64,000 nt of DNA. Source: Hohaiivirga sp031546825. GTDB taxonomy: Bacteria; Pseudomonadota; Alphaproteobacteria; Rhizobiales; Beijerinckiaceae. The notes under the pieces are model-generated. The model worked only from the letters and a program-made list of their open reading frames with translations. It was not told where the DNA came from and made no database searches. The stretch lies in contig JAVBJU010000013.1 of assembly GCA_031546825.1 (NCBI GenBank), positions 62,001 through 126,000 of the forward strand, in the 5' to 3' direction. Shown in pieces: positions 52,139 through 61,436 of this stretch (its first letter is position 1; each line of letters starts with the position of its first letter). Made by a program: the position numbers and the translations under genes.

Positions 52139-52984
52139 ATGTCCGCCCTCGCGTCAAAATCCCAGCATGTTGTTTCTGTCGGTTCGGTTCAATTTGGCAA
52201 TGCATTGCCATTTTCGCTGATTGCCGGTCCCTGTGCCATGGAAAGCCGTGCGCACGCGCTGGAAATGGCGGCTGCGTTGAATGAAATCACCCAGAAGCTC
52301 GGTATCGGGCTGGTTTATAAATCATCCTTCGACAAGGCCAATCGCACTTCCGGCTCTGCGGCGCGCGGCATCGGGCTTGATACGGCGATGTCTGTCTTTT
52401 CTGAAATCAAAGAGAAATTTGGATTGCCCGTGGTGACGGACGTCCATGAAAAGGACCATTGCGCCGCCGTGGCGCATGTGGTCGATCTCTTGCAGATTCC
52501 CGCTTTTCTGTGCCGCCAGACGGATTTGCTGCTAGCTGCTGCCGCGACCGGCAAGGCGATCAACGTGAAGAAGGGCCAGTTCCTGGCGCCATGGGATATG
52601 GCCAATGTCGCGGCCAAAATCACCGGCGCGGGTAATCCCAACGTGATGCTCTGTGAACGCGGCGCGTCGTTCGGTTACAACACGCTGATTTCCGACATGC
52701 GCGGCCTGCCAATCATGGCCGCGACCGGTCATCCGGTGATTTTTGACGCCACTCATTCCGTGCAACAGCCCGGTGGGCAGGGAACCAGTTCCGGCGGCCA
52801 GCGCGAATTCGTGCCGGTTCTGGCGCGGGCTGCGGTTGCGGTGGGTGTGGCGGGTCTCTTCATTGAGACCCACGAGAACCCCGAGCGCGCCCCTTCCGAC
52901 GGCCCGAACATGGTGCCGTTGAAAGAGATGGAAAAGCTTCTGAGCGATCTGAAGGCGTTTGATACGCTCGCAAAGAAGCTCTGA
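52139..52984 (+). CDS. kdsA: 3-deoxy-D-manno-octulosonate 8-phosphate synthase KdsA
   Basis: A 281-residue TIM-barrel enzyme. PFSLIAGPCAMESRAHALEMA, YKSSFDKANRTS, VVTDVHE, FLCRQTDLL and VNVKKGQF-like INVKKGQFLAPWDM are all present, as is FDATHSVQQPGGQG. It joins phosphoenolpyruvate and arabinose 5-phosphate to make Kdo-8-P for the LPS core, drawing on the PEP made by eno. The start at 52139 is taken because the family sequence begins shortly after; the upstream open frame has no homology features. Confidence 0.96.
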   Translation: MSALASKSQHVVSVGSVQFGNALPFSLIAGPCAMESRAHALEMAAALNEITQKLGIGLVYKSSFDKANRTSGSAARGIGLDTAMSVFSEIKEKFGLPVVTDVHEKDHCAAVAHVVDLLQIPAFLCRQTDLLLAAAATGKAINVKKGQFLAPWDMANVAAKITGAGNPNVMLCERGASFGYNTLISDMRGLPIMAATGHPVIFDATHSVQQPGGQGTSSGGQREFVPVLARAAVAVGVAGLFIETHENPERAPSDGPNMVPLKEMEKLLSDLKAFDTLAKKL

Positions 52985-53062
52985 CGCTTCGATCTGGTAG
53001 AATATTTTCCGCCGATATGGACGCCAGTCGGCGCGGAAAGCGCTGCAATTTCAGTGAATTTG

Positions 53063-53096
53063 AGCTTGTTCCGATCCGATGTGATCGGAACAAGCT
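53063..53096 (+). terminator. Perfect 14-bp hairpin after kdsA
   Basis: AGCTTGTTCCGATC (53063-53076) pairs with GATCGGAACAAGCT (53083-53096) around CGATGT, then TCTTAA. It is placed between kdsA and the ABC exporter gene. Confidence 0.7.
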
Positions 53097-53162
53097 TCTT
53101 AACCTTAGCCATGAAGTACGGATCTCGCTATAGTGCCGCGGGGGCTCAGTTCAGGAGCCACG

Positions 53163-54992
53163 ATGTTTCATTGGCTTGAACGGCATTATGACCCGTTCGC
53201 TTTCTTCGATCCCAACGCGATGCCGCCAACCAACGTTGTGGGGTTCACGTGGCATTATCTCAAACCTCTGCGCTGGTCTCTGGTGGCGATTCTTGCGCTG
53301 GCCGTTCTGTCTGGAGTGCTTCAGAGCTGTATCTATTTCATTGTGGGTTGGTTCGTCGATCTTCTGGGCAACCATACCTATAACGAGATAATTTCAACGT
53401 ATCGCTGGCATCTTGCCGCGAGCGCTTTTCTGATTGTGGTTATCCAGCCGATCATTTCTTTCGGGCATGGGGCTATTTTAACCCTTTCTTTTACGCCGGC
53501 TAGCACCGCCATGACCCGGTGGCGCACGCATCTTTACACATTGCGCCACGCACTCGGTTATTTTCAGTCTGATTTTGCCGGGCGGCTTTCCAATCGCATA
53601 ATGCAGGCGGGAGGCGCCGTGCGAGATGTTGCGGTCATCGTGCTTGATTGCGTGATTTATGTTGCAGTTTTTGCGGTAACGGCGCTCATCATGTTTGCGC
53701 GCGTCAGTCCCTGGCTTGTGCTACCGACCGCGCTGTGGGTTCTGTGCTTCCTTTTGCTTCTTTGGTACTTTCTGCCGCGCGCCAAGGACCGTGCGCTGAA
53801 GATGTCCCGGGAACGCTCGGTTCTCAACGGGCGCATTGTCGATAGTTACACCAATATCCTGACTGTAAAGCTTTTCGCGCGCGGCGAGACCGAGCAATCG
53901 TCGGTGCGTGTGGCGCTGGAAGGGGTGGTTACGACATCACTACACATGCTGCGACTGATTGTCGGTGTCTCCGGCATACTGGCTGTCATGAATGCCGTAC
54001 TGATGATTATGACAGCACTCACATCGCTCATGTTGTGGTCGCAGGGACTCATGACGCCGGGAGAAGTTGCTGCGGGCTTGGCACTCGTGATGCGCATTAT
54101 CTCCTTGTCGGGTTGGGTGATGGATGCGATGCGCGGTCTGTTTGACCAGATTGGCATGATCCAGGAAAGCATGGATACAATCGCCAAGCCCCATGCATTA
54201 GTGGATCTGCCTGGGGCCGCGGCCGTGCGTGTCACGGACGGAAAAATCGAGTTTCAGAGTGTTTGCTTTGGTTATGGCCTTAACCGTGCGGTTATTGATG
54301 ATCTTACCCTGACGGTTTCACCCGGGGAAAAGGTGGGGTTGGTCGGACATTCGGGCGCAGGCAAGTCGACCATCGTCTCTTTGCTCTTGCGATTACACGA
54401 CGTGGAGAAGGGTCGCCTGCTGATCGACGGCCAGGATATCGCCAATGTCTCACAGGACAGCCTTCGTCGACAGATATCTATGGTTACGCAAGACACCTCG
54501 TTGCTGCACCGCTCGGTGCGCGAAAATATCGCCTACGGTCGACCCGAGGCGACGGACGCTGAAATCATCCGCGCCGCCCGCATGGCACACGCCGATGGTT
54601 TCATCGCCACGCTCGAAGATCACATGGGCCACAAAGCCTATGACGCCCGCGTCGGCGAGCGCGGGGTAAAGCTCTCGGGTGGTCAACGCCAGCGCATCGC
54701 CATTGCGCGGGTCATCCTGAAAGACGCGCCGATCCTGGTTCTGGATGAGGCAACGTCAGCGCTCGATTCGGAAGTTGAAGCCGCCATTCAGGAAGCCCTT
54801 GAGACCCTGATGGTAGGCCGCACCGTGATTGCCATTGCTCACCGTCTCTCCACGATCGCCGCCCTTGACCGACTGATCGTGCTCGAAGAGGGCCGTATCG
54901 TCGAGCAGGGCACCCATGCTGCGCTGCTGGCGCAAGAGGGCGTCTATGCCCGCCTGTGGAAGCGTCAGTCTGGTGGGTTTATCGGAGCATGA
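53163..54992 (+). CDS. ABC exporter, fused permease and ATPase (MsbA/Atm1-like)
   Basis: A 609-residue half transporter. The N-terminal 330 residues contain six membrane helices (LVAILALAVLSGVLQSCIYFIVGW is the first). The ATPase part has Walker A GHSGAGKST, signature LSGGQRQRIAI, Walker B ILVLDEATS and the H-loop AIAHRLST. CAGGAG precedes the ATG at 53163; an upstream in-frame ATG at 53133 is less likely. The substrate is unknown; lipid, peptide or drug export are possible. It lies between kdsA and queF, with no operon partner. Confidence 0.88.
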   Translation: MFHWLERHYDPFAFFDPNAMPPTNVVGFTWHYLKPLRWSLVAILALAVLSGVLQSCIYFIVGWFVDLLGNHTYNEIISTYRWHLAASAFLIVVIQPIISFGHGAILTLSFTPASTAMTRWRTHLYTLRHALGYFQSDFAGRLSNRIMQAGGAVRDVAVIVLDCVIYVAVFAVTALIMFARVSPWLVLPTALWVLCFLLLLWYFLPRAKDRALKMSRERSVLNGRIVDSYTNILTVKLFARGETEQSSVRVALEGVVTTSLHMLRLIVGVSGILAVMNAVLMIMTALTSLMLWSQGLMTPGEVAAGLALVMRIISLSGWVMDAMRGLFDQIGMIQESMDTIAKPHALVDLPGAAAVRVTDGKIEFQSVCFGYGLNRAVIDDLTLTVSPGEKVGLVGHSGAGKSTIVSLLLRLHDVEKGRLLIDGQDIANVSQDSLRRQISMVTQDTSLLHRSVRENIAYGRPEATDAEIIRAARMAHADGFIATLEDHMGHKAYDARVGERGVKLSGGQRQRIAIARVILKDAPILVLDEATSALDSEVEAAIQEALETLMVGRTVIAIAHRLSTIAALDRLIVLEEGRIVEQGTHAALLAQEGVYARLWKRQSGGFIGA

Positions 54993-55007
54993 TGACGCAG
55001 GCCGGGA

Positions 55008-55460
55008 TCAGCCCCGGCCGCGATAGGTCGCGATACCCTGTTCTGGTAGCCACAGATTTTCCGGCACCGCGCCCGTTTGCCAGAAAACGTCGATGGGAAT
55101 GCCGCCGCGTGGATACCAGTAGCCACCGATGCGCAGATAGCGCGGCTCAAGAAGTGCGGTGAGGCGTTTGCCGATGGCCACGGTGCAGTCTTCATGGAAA
55201 GCGCCGTGGTTGCGGAAGCTGGTGAGATAGAGCTTGAGAGATTTCGATTCGACCAGCCAGGGGCCGGGAACGTAATCAATCATCAGTGTTGCAAAGTCGG
55301 GTTGGCCAGTTACCGGACACAGGGACGTGAACTCGGGACAGGTGAAACGTGCGACATAATCGACATCCACATGGGGATTGGGCACGCGATCCAGAGTAGC
55401 TGTCTGTGGCGATACCGGAATTTCGCTTTGCTGTCCAAGCTGTAGCGTCTTACTGTCCAT
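55008..55460 (-). CDS. queF: NADPH-dependent 7-cyano-7-deazaguanine reductase QueF (type I)
   Basis: A 150-residue single-domain QueF. The nucleophile Cys48 is in FTSLCPVTGQPDFATL together with Asp55; the NADPH-binding motif is seen as ESKSLKLYLTSFRNHGAFHE. It reduces preQ0 to preQ1 for queuosine in tRNA. The ATG at 55460 fits the family; an open frame extends to 55508. It is convergent with the ABC exporter and divergent from eno. Confidence 0.95.
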   Translation of the reverse strand: MDSKTLQLGQQSEIPVSPQTATLDRVPNPHVDVDYVARFTCPEFTSLCPVTGQPDFATLMIDYVPGPWLVESKSLKLYLTSFRNHGAFHEDCTVAIGKRLTALLEPRYLRIGGYWYPRGGIPIDVFWQTGAVPENLWLPEQGIATYRGRG

Positions 55461-55629
55461 GGTGGTTTCCTGTTTGGTGCTGTTTGGGCTCGCTTGGGCC
55501 CGCAGCATATTATATAGCAGAGGGGTACGGTCGGTTCTTGCCCATAATAGGTATTTTGGTCAATAACCCGTCTGGTATTTCACAAGAGGCGACGGCAAGG
55601 GCCGCCGCCAACTCGTAAGGAGAGTTTCC

Positions 55630-56913
55630 ATGACAGCTATTGTCGATATCATTGCCCGCCAGATTCTTGACAGCCGTGGCAATCCCACGGTCGAGGTCGA
55701 TGTTATTCTTGAAGATGGGTCGTTGGGCCGTGCGGCAGTTCCGTCGGGAGCCTCGACCGGTGCCCACGAAGCTGTCGAACTGCGCGATGGCGACAAGAAG
55801 GTTTATGGTGGCAAGGGCGTGCTCAAGGCCATCGATGCCGTCAACACCGAGATCCTCGACACCATCGGCGGCATGGACGCCGAAGACCAGATCGCCATCG
55901 ACGAGATCATGATTGAACTCGACGGCACCCCGAACAAGGCCCGCCTCGGCGCCAACGCCATCCTCGGCGTATCGCTGGCCGTTGCCAAGGCCGCAGCCGA
56001 TGCCTCCGCATTGCCGCTCTACCGTTATGTTGGCGGCACCCAGGCCCGCGTGCTGCCCGTGCCGATGATGAACATCATCAACGGCGGCATGCATGCTGAC
56101 AACCCGATCGATTTCCAGGAATTTATGGTGATGCCGGTCGGTGCAGAGTCGATTGCCGAAGCGGTGCGCCTGGGCGCGGAAGTCTTCCCCACCCAGAAGA
56201 AGTCCCTGCATGACGCTGGCCACAACACCAATGTCGGCGACGAGGGCGGTTTTGCCCCCAATCTGCCGTCGGCGGAAGCCGCTCTCGACTTCATCATGAA
56301 GTCCATTGAGAAGGCTGGCTACAAGCCTGGCCAGAACATGTTCATCGGCCTTGATTGCGCCGCGACCGAGTTCTTCAAGGATGGCGTCTATAACTACACC
56401 GGCGAAGGCAAGAAGCGCTCCTCCAAGGAGCAGGCCGAATACCTCGCCACCCTGGCAAAGAACTACCCGATCTGCTCCATCGAAGACGGCATGTCCGAAG
56501 ACGATTGGGAAGGTTGGAAGATGGTCACCGATTTGATTGGCAAAAAGTGCCAGCTCGTTGGCGATGATCTGTTCGTCACCAATGTGGAACGCCTGTCGCA
56601 GGGTATCGAGAAGGGCGTCGCCAACTCGCTGCTGGTGAAGGTCAACCAGATCGGTACACTCACCGAGACGCTCGCCGCCGTCGAGATGGCCCACCGCGCC
56701 GGTTACACCGCCGTGATGTCGCATCGCTCGGGTGAAACCGAAGACAGCACCATCGCCGATCTCGCAGTTGCCACCAACTGCGGCCAGATCAAGACCGGCT
56801 CGCTTGCCCGTTCCGACAGATTGGCCAAGTACAACCAGCTCATCCGCATCGAGGAAGAGCTTGGCCCGCAGGCGATCTATGCCGGCAAGGCAGCCCTCAA
56901 GGCTCTGCGCTAA
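55630..56913 (+). CDS. eno: Enolase
   Basis: A 427-residue enzyme converting 2-phosphoglycerate to phosphoenolpyruvate. Features include DSRGNPTVEVDVIL and PSGASTGAHEA, metal ligands in FIGLDCAAT, SIEDGMSEDDW and VGDDLFVTN, the active-site Lys in LLVKVNQIGTLTE, and the SHRSGETED loop. AAGGAGAG precedes the ATG. It ends in a very strong terminator. It supplies PEP to kdsA. Confidence 0.98.
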   Translation: MTAIVDIIARQILDSRGNPTVEVDVILEDGSLGRAAVPSGASTGAHEAVELRDGDKKVYGGKGVLKAIDAVNTEILDTIGGMDAEDQIAIDEIMIELDGTPNKARLGANAILGVSLAVAKAAADASALPLYRYVGGTQARVLPVPMMNIINGGMHADNPIDFQEFMVMPVGAESIAEAVRLGAEVFPTQKKSLHDAGHNTNVGDEGGFAPNLPSAEAALDFIMKSIEKAGYKPGQNMFIGLDCAATEFFKDGVYNYTGEGKKRSSKEQAEYLATLAKNYPICSIEDGMSEDDWEGWKMVTDLIGKKCQLVGDDLFVTNVERLSQGIEKGVANSLLVKVNQIGTLTETLAAVEMAHRAGYTAVMSHRSGETEDSTIADLAVATNCGQIKTGSLARSDRLAKYNQLIRIEEELGPQAIYAGKAALKALR

Positions 56914-56947
56914 TCGTCGCCAACTCGCGCGAATAGTCTGAAATAGC

Positions 56948-56982
56948 AAAGCCCTGCATTGGAAACAATGCAGGGCTTTTTT
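56948..56982 (+). terminator. Rho-independent terminator after eno
   Basis: A perfect 14-bp stem (56948-56961 with 56966-56979) around the GAAA tetraloop ends in a run of six T. Confidence 0.95.
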
Positions 56983-57027
56983 GTCCGTTGATTTGAGAGA
57001 GGGGGGCCTCATGGCTTACGGCAGCCC

Positions 57028-57097
57028 AAAAGAAAAGGCCGCCATGCAATTCAACATGGCGGCCCATCCTTGATGGATGGAGGCGAAAACCGCCTCC
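57028..57097 (-). terminator. Double hairpin terminator of glpT
   Basis: On the minus strand, after the glpT stop, GGAGGCG/CGCCTCC (57079-57097) comes first, then GGCCGCCATG/CATGGCGGCC (57037-57064), followed by TTTTCTTTT. The second is a canonical terminator. Confidence 0.85.
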
Positions 57098-57111
57098 AAT
57101 TATTGTTGCCA

Positions 57112-58470
57112 TTAGGCCGTGGCCACTTTTTCTGACTTCTCCAGATTCTTCTCGCCAACAAGCGTCAGAACGAGGAAGACAATGGCCAGAATGGAGCCCG
57201 CAATCATGAAGATGAAGGCTGCATTCCAACCGAAGTGGTCGGTCAGATAACCGATGATCGGGCTACCGATAGCAGTACCACCGATATAGCCGAACATGCC
57301 CGTGAAGCCAGCGGCAGTACCAGCGGCCTTCTTGGGAACAAGCTCAAGTGCATGCAGGCCGATCAGCATCACCGGACCATAGATCAGGAAGCCGATGGCA
57401 ATGAGCATCGCCATATCAACGCCGGCATGGCCAGCAGGGTTGAGCCAATAGATGGCAACCGCAATGGTGGTCAGGACCATGAACACGACACCGGTCAGTC
57501 CACGACGACCGCCGAATACCTTATCGGAAATCCAGCCGCAGAGGAGGGTTCCGGGAATACCGGCCCACTCGTAAAGCGCGTAGCCCCACGAGCTCTTATC
57601 CATGGCGAATTGCTTGGCTTCCTTGAGGTAGACAGGCGACCAATCGAGAATGCCGTAGCGGATCAGGTAAACGAACACGTTGGCGATCGCGATGTACCAC
57701 AGCAGCTTGTTATTGAAGACATATTGGAAGAAGATTTCCTTGGCAGAAAGCTCCTGCTCATATGTTTTCGCATTATAATCCGGCGGGTAATCGTTTTTGT
57801 ATTCCTCGATGGGCGGCAGACCAACAGACTGAGGCGTATCGCGCATCGTCACATAGGCAAACAAAGCAACGAGTATGGCGGTTACCGCGGGGACATAGAA
57901 CACCGCATGCCAGTCACCACCAAAGCGCAGCAAACCGTAATAGGCCAGAATGGCCATCAGGCCACCGCCAACATTATGGGCGACATTCCACACAGACACG
58001 ACAGAGCCACGCTCTTTATGCGACCACCAATGGACCATAACACGACCGCATGGCGGCCAGCCCATGCCCTGAACCCAGCCATTAAGGAAGCTAAGGGTAA
58101 CAATCATTACGAGGCTGCTCAAGACCCAGGGAACCAGGCCCATCACCAGCGAAATGACAGCGGAAAGCACCAAGCCGAGCATCAAAAAGACACGGGCGTT
58201 GGAACGATCCGAGATATTGCCCATGAAGAACTTGGACAGGCCATAGGCAAGGGCTGTGGCACTCAAGGCCCAGCTCAGATCACCCTTGGTGTAACCTTCT
58301 TGGATCAGGAACGGCATCGCCAGGCTGAAATTCTTGCGCAGTAGGTAAAAGCCCGCGTAGCCGATGAAAATACCGGCAAAAATCTGCCAGCGCAGACGCT
58401 TGTAATAGGGATCAACCTGATCCTGCGGTAGCCGCTGCGTATGCGGCGGAGGCTTCATGAAATCAAACAT
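57112..58470 (-). CDS. glpT: Glycerol-3-phosphate / organophosphate antiporter GlpT (MFS)
   Basis: A 452-residue MFS transporter with 12 helices. The start MFDFMKPPPHTQRLPQDQVDPYYKRLRWQIF and FIGYAGFYLLRKNFSLAMP match GlpT, as does the arginine pair expected in helices 1 and 7. It exchanges external glycerol 3-phosphate for phosphate. It lies 79 bases after glpD on the same strand, so the two form a uptake-and-oxidation unit. UhpT and PgtP are related; the glpD neighbour makes GlpT the likely call. Confidence 0.93.
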   Translation of the reverse strand: MFDFMKPPPHTQRLPQDQVDPYYKRLRWQIFAGIFIGYAGFYLLRKNFSLAMPFLIQEGYTKGDLSWALSATALAYGLSKFFMGNISDRSNARVFLMLGLVLSAVISLVMGLVPWVLSSLVMIVTLSFLNGWVQGMGWPPCGRVMVHWWSHKERGSVVSVWNVAHNVGGGLMAILAYYGLLRFGGDWHAVFYVPAVTAILVALFAYVTMRDTPQSVGLPPIEEYKNDYPPDYNAKTYEQELSAKEIFFQYVFNNKLLWYIAIANVFVYLIRYGILDWSPVYLKEAKQFAMDKSSWGYALYEWAGIPGTLLCGWISDKVFGGRRGLTGVVFMVLTTIAVAIYWLNPAGHAGVDMAMLIAIGFLIYGPVMLIGLHALELVPKKAAGTAAGFTGMFGYIGGTAIGSPIIGYLTDHFGWNAAFIFMIAGSILAIVFLVLTLVGEKNLEKSEKVATA

Positions 58471-58549
58471 TGTTACTCCCCTGGCTTTCCGTTCCGTTTG
58501 GCTCCCTTGCAAAAGCGGAACACGTTATAAAAGCAGTGTGATTTGATTG

Positions 58550-60103
58550 TTAGGCTGGCACAGCTTCCGTTTTTTTATTTTTGCTTGCCTTCGCCGCAGG
58601 CCGTTTCGCGGACTGCGTGCGCAGGTATTCCGTCAGCGCCTCCACTGTGCCGGGCTGCACATGCAGGCCCAGCTTTGAACGACGCCAGAGAATGTCTTCG
58701 CTCGTTCTGGCCCATTCATGGACCACAAGATAATCGGCCTCGGCGCGGGTCAATCCGCCACCAAAATCCTGCCCCAGATCGGCCAGGTTTTTGGCTTCTC
58801 CCATCAGCACATCAATGCGCGTGCCATAGGCATGTGCCAAGCGGCGCGCGAGCTTTTCGGGCAGGAATGGCCAACGGGCCTGCACGGTTTTGAGAAACGC
58901 TTCGAAATCCATGTTCGGCAGATCGCCGCCCGGCAAAGCCTTGGTCGCCGTCCAGGTCGGCTTAAGGCCGGGGAGGTGCGGCGCGAGCTTTTCAATGGCG
59001 TGTTCGGCCAGGCGGCGGAAGGTGGTGATCTTGCCACCAAAAACCGACATCAGGGGCGCGGCTCCATCGGGAGCATCCACATCAAGCACATAGTCACGTG
59101 TTACCGCTGAGGCGTTGGCTGCTGCATCGTCATAGAGCGGACGAACACCGGAGAATGCCCACACCACATCTTTCGGCGTGATGGCCTGTTTGAAATAGCG
59201 ATTGATGCTGTCGCACAGATAGCTTGTTTCTGCGGCGGAAATCTCGACTTTTCCAGGCGCGCCCTTGTAGGGCTCATCGGTCGTTCCCACCAGGGTGAAC
59301 TTATCCTGATAGGGGATCGCGAAAACAATGCGGTTATCAGGGTTCTGGAAAATGAAGGCGTGCTCGCCTTCATAGAGCTTGGGCACAATGAAGTGACTGC
59401 CCTTGACGAGACGCACATGTTTGGCGGTTTCGAGATGCAGCCGCTCATGGAGAACATGGCTGACCCAGGGGCCTGCTGTATTGATCATGATGCGTGCGCG
59501 AATTTCGCGCTGTTCGCCGGTCTCGACGTCTTCGACGATGGCGTGCCAGAGGCCGTTCTCGCGCTTACCGCTGATGAAGCGGGTGCGTGTCTCGATCGTT
59601 GCGCCACGCTCCTTGGCATCCATGGCGTTGAGCACCACGAGACGGGCGTCATCCACCCAGCAGTCGGAATAGAGGAAGCCCTTGTCGAGCCAATCCTGCA
59701 GCGGCTCACCGATGGGGCTCTTTCGCAAGCGAATGCCCTCTGAGCCAGGGATTACCTTGCGGCGTGCCAGATGATCGTAAAGAAACAAGCCGATGCGGAT
59801 CATCCAGGCCGGGCGCAAGCCACCATTATGGGGCAAAACGAAGCGCAGCGGGCCGACGATATGCGGGGCAATGGCAAGCACCCGTTCCCGTTCCATCAAT
59901 GCTTCGCGCACGAGGCGGAAATCATAATATTCCAGGTAACGCAGACCTCCGTGGATCAGCTTGGTGCTGGCCGAAGAGGTAAACTCCGCCAGATCAGACT
60001 GTTCGCATACGAAAGCTGACAAACCTCTACCAGCGGCATCACGGGCAATGCCCGTTCCATTGATACCACCACCGATAATGAAAAGATCAAAGGCTTCTTG
60101 CAC
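58550..60103 (-). CDS. glpD: Aerobic glycerol-3-phosphate dehydrogenase GlpD
   Basis: A 517-residue FAD enzyme if started at GTG 60103, which has GGAGG 7 bases upstream; an ATG 30 bases earlier (60133) would give 527 residues. FAD-binding LFIIGGGINGTGIARDAAGRG begins at about residue 7, and STKLIHGGLRYLEYYDFRLVREAL and VFGGKITTFRRLAEHAIEKL are family hallmarks. It oxidises glycerol 3-phosphate to DHAP, passing electrons to quinone at the membrane. DHAP then goes to TpiA. A GlpR-like operator lies 69 bases upstream. Confidence 0.95.
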   Translation of the reverse strand: MQEAFDLFIIGGGINGTGIARDAAGRGLSAFVCEQSDLAEFTSSASTKLIHGGLRYLEYYDFRLVREALMERERVLAIAPHIVGPLRFVLPHNGGLRPAWMIRIGLFLYDHLARRKVIPGSEGIRLRKSPIGEPLQDWLDKGFLYSDCWVDDARLVVLNAMDAKERGATIETRTRFISGKRENGLWHAIVEDVETGEQREIRARIMINTAGPWVSHVLHERLHLETAKHVRLVKGSHFIVPKLYEGEHAFIFQNPDNRIVFAIPYQDKFTLVGTTDEPYKGAPGKVEISAAETSYLCDSINRYFKQAITPKDVVWAFSGVRPLYDDAAANASAVTRDYVLDVDAPDGAAPLMSVFGGKITTFRRLAEHAIEKLAPHLPGLKPTWTATKALPGGDLPNMDFEAFLKTVQARWPFLPEKLARRLAHAYGTRIDVLMGEAKNLADLGQDFGGGLTRAEADYLVVHEWARTSEDILWRRSKLGLHVQPGTVEALTEYLRTQSAKRPAAKASKNKKTEAVPA

Positions 60104-60586
60104 GGCCCACCCTCCGAAAAACCAATCTCTCATTACCTGTGAATTTTATTTTCGCAAATGAAAAAATGAATGTTCGTTTGCGAACTGCTGGGCAAAAATG
60201 GCGGTGCAAGCATTGGAAATCGTACCGCTATTAAGAGAAAGCATGAGTCAGCAAGGACTTGCGCCAAATTGACGCAGATGCATGCGGAGACGCTTCATCA
60301 AGCAGGAGGGTGTGGATGACTGTTTATAAAACAAGGTGCAAAATTCACGTCGCGACGCATTCGGCGAGCGCGAGGGTGCCAGAGCGGCCGGCTCGGAGCG
60401 CTCTTTTGCGATTAGTGCGGTCGAATCTCGCGGAAAAGAGGTGCGCGTTAAAGAACGCGGATCAGAATGTCTCTTCTTAAAACCACATGCTGATGGGGTG
60501 CAACCATTGGGGAGACGGGGGAGGTCTCCCCAATGGCGCATGCGACCTTCCGACGGACTAGTTATCGGAGGGCCGATCTGGGAGCA
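60104..60586. promoter_or_regulatory. Non-coding region between glpD and the BKACE operon, with a GlpR-like operator
   Basis: No credible gene is present. Upstream of glpD, GTTCGTTTGCGAAC (60172-60185) is a perfect palindrome of the type bound by DeoR-family GlpR (TTCG...CGAA), and TTTTCGCAAATGAAAA nearby is an imperfect one. At 60504-60536 a perfect 13-bp hairpin lies after the BKACE gene. The bases between 60250 and 60480 show open frames without family features; I see nothing else. Confidence 0.55.
60504..60536 (-). terminator. Perfect 13-bp hairpin downstream of the BKACE gene
   Basis: CCATTGGGGAGAC (60504-60516) pairs with GTCTCCCCAATGG (60524-60536) around a 7-base purine loop. It lies 50 bases after the end of the minus-strand operon. 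There is no T-run, so it may act as an mRNA 3' end stabiliser. Confidence 0.55.
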
Positions 60587-61426
60587 TCAGGAGACGGCCT
60601 TAAAGGCACGTAGATCCAATGCTTTTCTGGTGTTCGCCGGTGTGGCGACGCTGCGGTTTGCTTCATTGACGAGTCGTGCAGCCCGCGAAACAAACTCCGC
60701 ATTCGACTTGGCGAGGCGATCCTTGGCGTAAAGGACATTGTCCTCCATACCGACGCGGATGTTGCCGCCCATGGCAATTGCCGCGAGCAAGATCGGCATA
60801 TGACCGCGACCGATGCCGATGGCCGACCATTGCGTTCCTGCGGGCAGGAGGTTTTTCAGATAAACGAGGTTTTCAACCGTCGCTGTTGAGCCACCTGGCG
60901 CACCCAGCACGAACTGGTAGTAGGCCGGGGCCTTCAGGAAGCCTTTTTTGATGTAATATTCGGAATTGTAGAACATCCCGGCATCAAAGATCTCAACCTC
61001 TGGCCTGACTCTGTTTTCGATCATCACTTCACCCAGCTTCTCGAGGAACTTGGGATGGTTGATGAAAAGCGTCGAATGCGCCCAGTTCATGGAGCCGCAA
61101 TCATAGGAAGCCATTTCCGGCCTCAACTCGATCAGATGCGCCATGCGGGTTTCGTCAGTGGCGTTGAGGTCGCCCGAGGTCGTCAGGTTGATGACGATGT
61201 CACAACGCTCACGAATGAGGGCGACCGTCTCCCTGAACTTGTTGATGTCCATTGTGCCTTTGCCTTCATAGTCACGCATGTGCAGATGGGCAATGGCAGC
61301 GCCTGCTTGCCAGCATTCATAGACGTCTTCGGCGATCTCTTTCGGCGTCAGCGGGATATTCGGGTTGTGTTCCTTGGTCGGCCAGGCGCCGGTAGTCGCA
61401 ACCGTGATGATGGTTTTATCTTCCAT
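60587..61426 (-). CDS. Beta-keto acid cleavage enzyme (BKACE, DUF849)
   Basis: A 279-residue TIM-barrel enzyme of the DUF849 family. Features are TGAWPTKEHNPNIPLTPKEIAEDVYECWQAGAAIAHLHMRD (two metal-binding His residues), NLTTSGDLNATDETR, YDCGSMNWAH and GVEDNVLYAKDRLAKSNAE-like RVGMEDNVLYAKDRL. BKACE enzymes condense a beta-keto acid with acetyl-CoA, giving acetoacetate and a CoA ester; the substrate differs among members. AAGGAGG precedes the ATG at 61426. It is the third gene of the operon with a cyclase and a transporter. Confidence 0.92.
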   Translation of the reverse strand: MEDKTIITVATTGAWPTKEHNPNIPLTPKEIAEDVYECWQAGAAIAHLHMRDYEGKGTMDINKFRETVALIRERCDIVINLTTSGDLNATDETRMAHLIELRPEMASYDCGSMNWAHSTLFINHPKFLEKLGEVMIENRVRPEVEIFDAGMFYNSEYYIKKGFLKAPAYYQFVLGAPGGSTATVENLVYLKNLLPAGTQWSAIGIGRGHMPILLAAIAMGGNIRVGMEDNVLYAKDRLAKSNAEFVSRAARLVNEANRSVATPANTRKALDLRAFKAVS

Positions 61427-61436
61427 GGGAGCCTCC

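Noticed and set aside
57235..58344. A 369-codon plus-strand frame opposite glpT
   Set aside because: GlpT is unmistakable on the minus strand; the other frame is rich in His, Asp and Arg, as typical for antisense frames of membrane proteins.
60248..60731. Several open frames of 70-130 codons in the glpD-BKACE gap
   Set aside because: They have no ribosome sites or recognisable motifs, overlap each other on both strands, and contain the hairpin and operator sequences.
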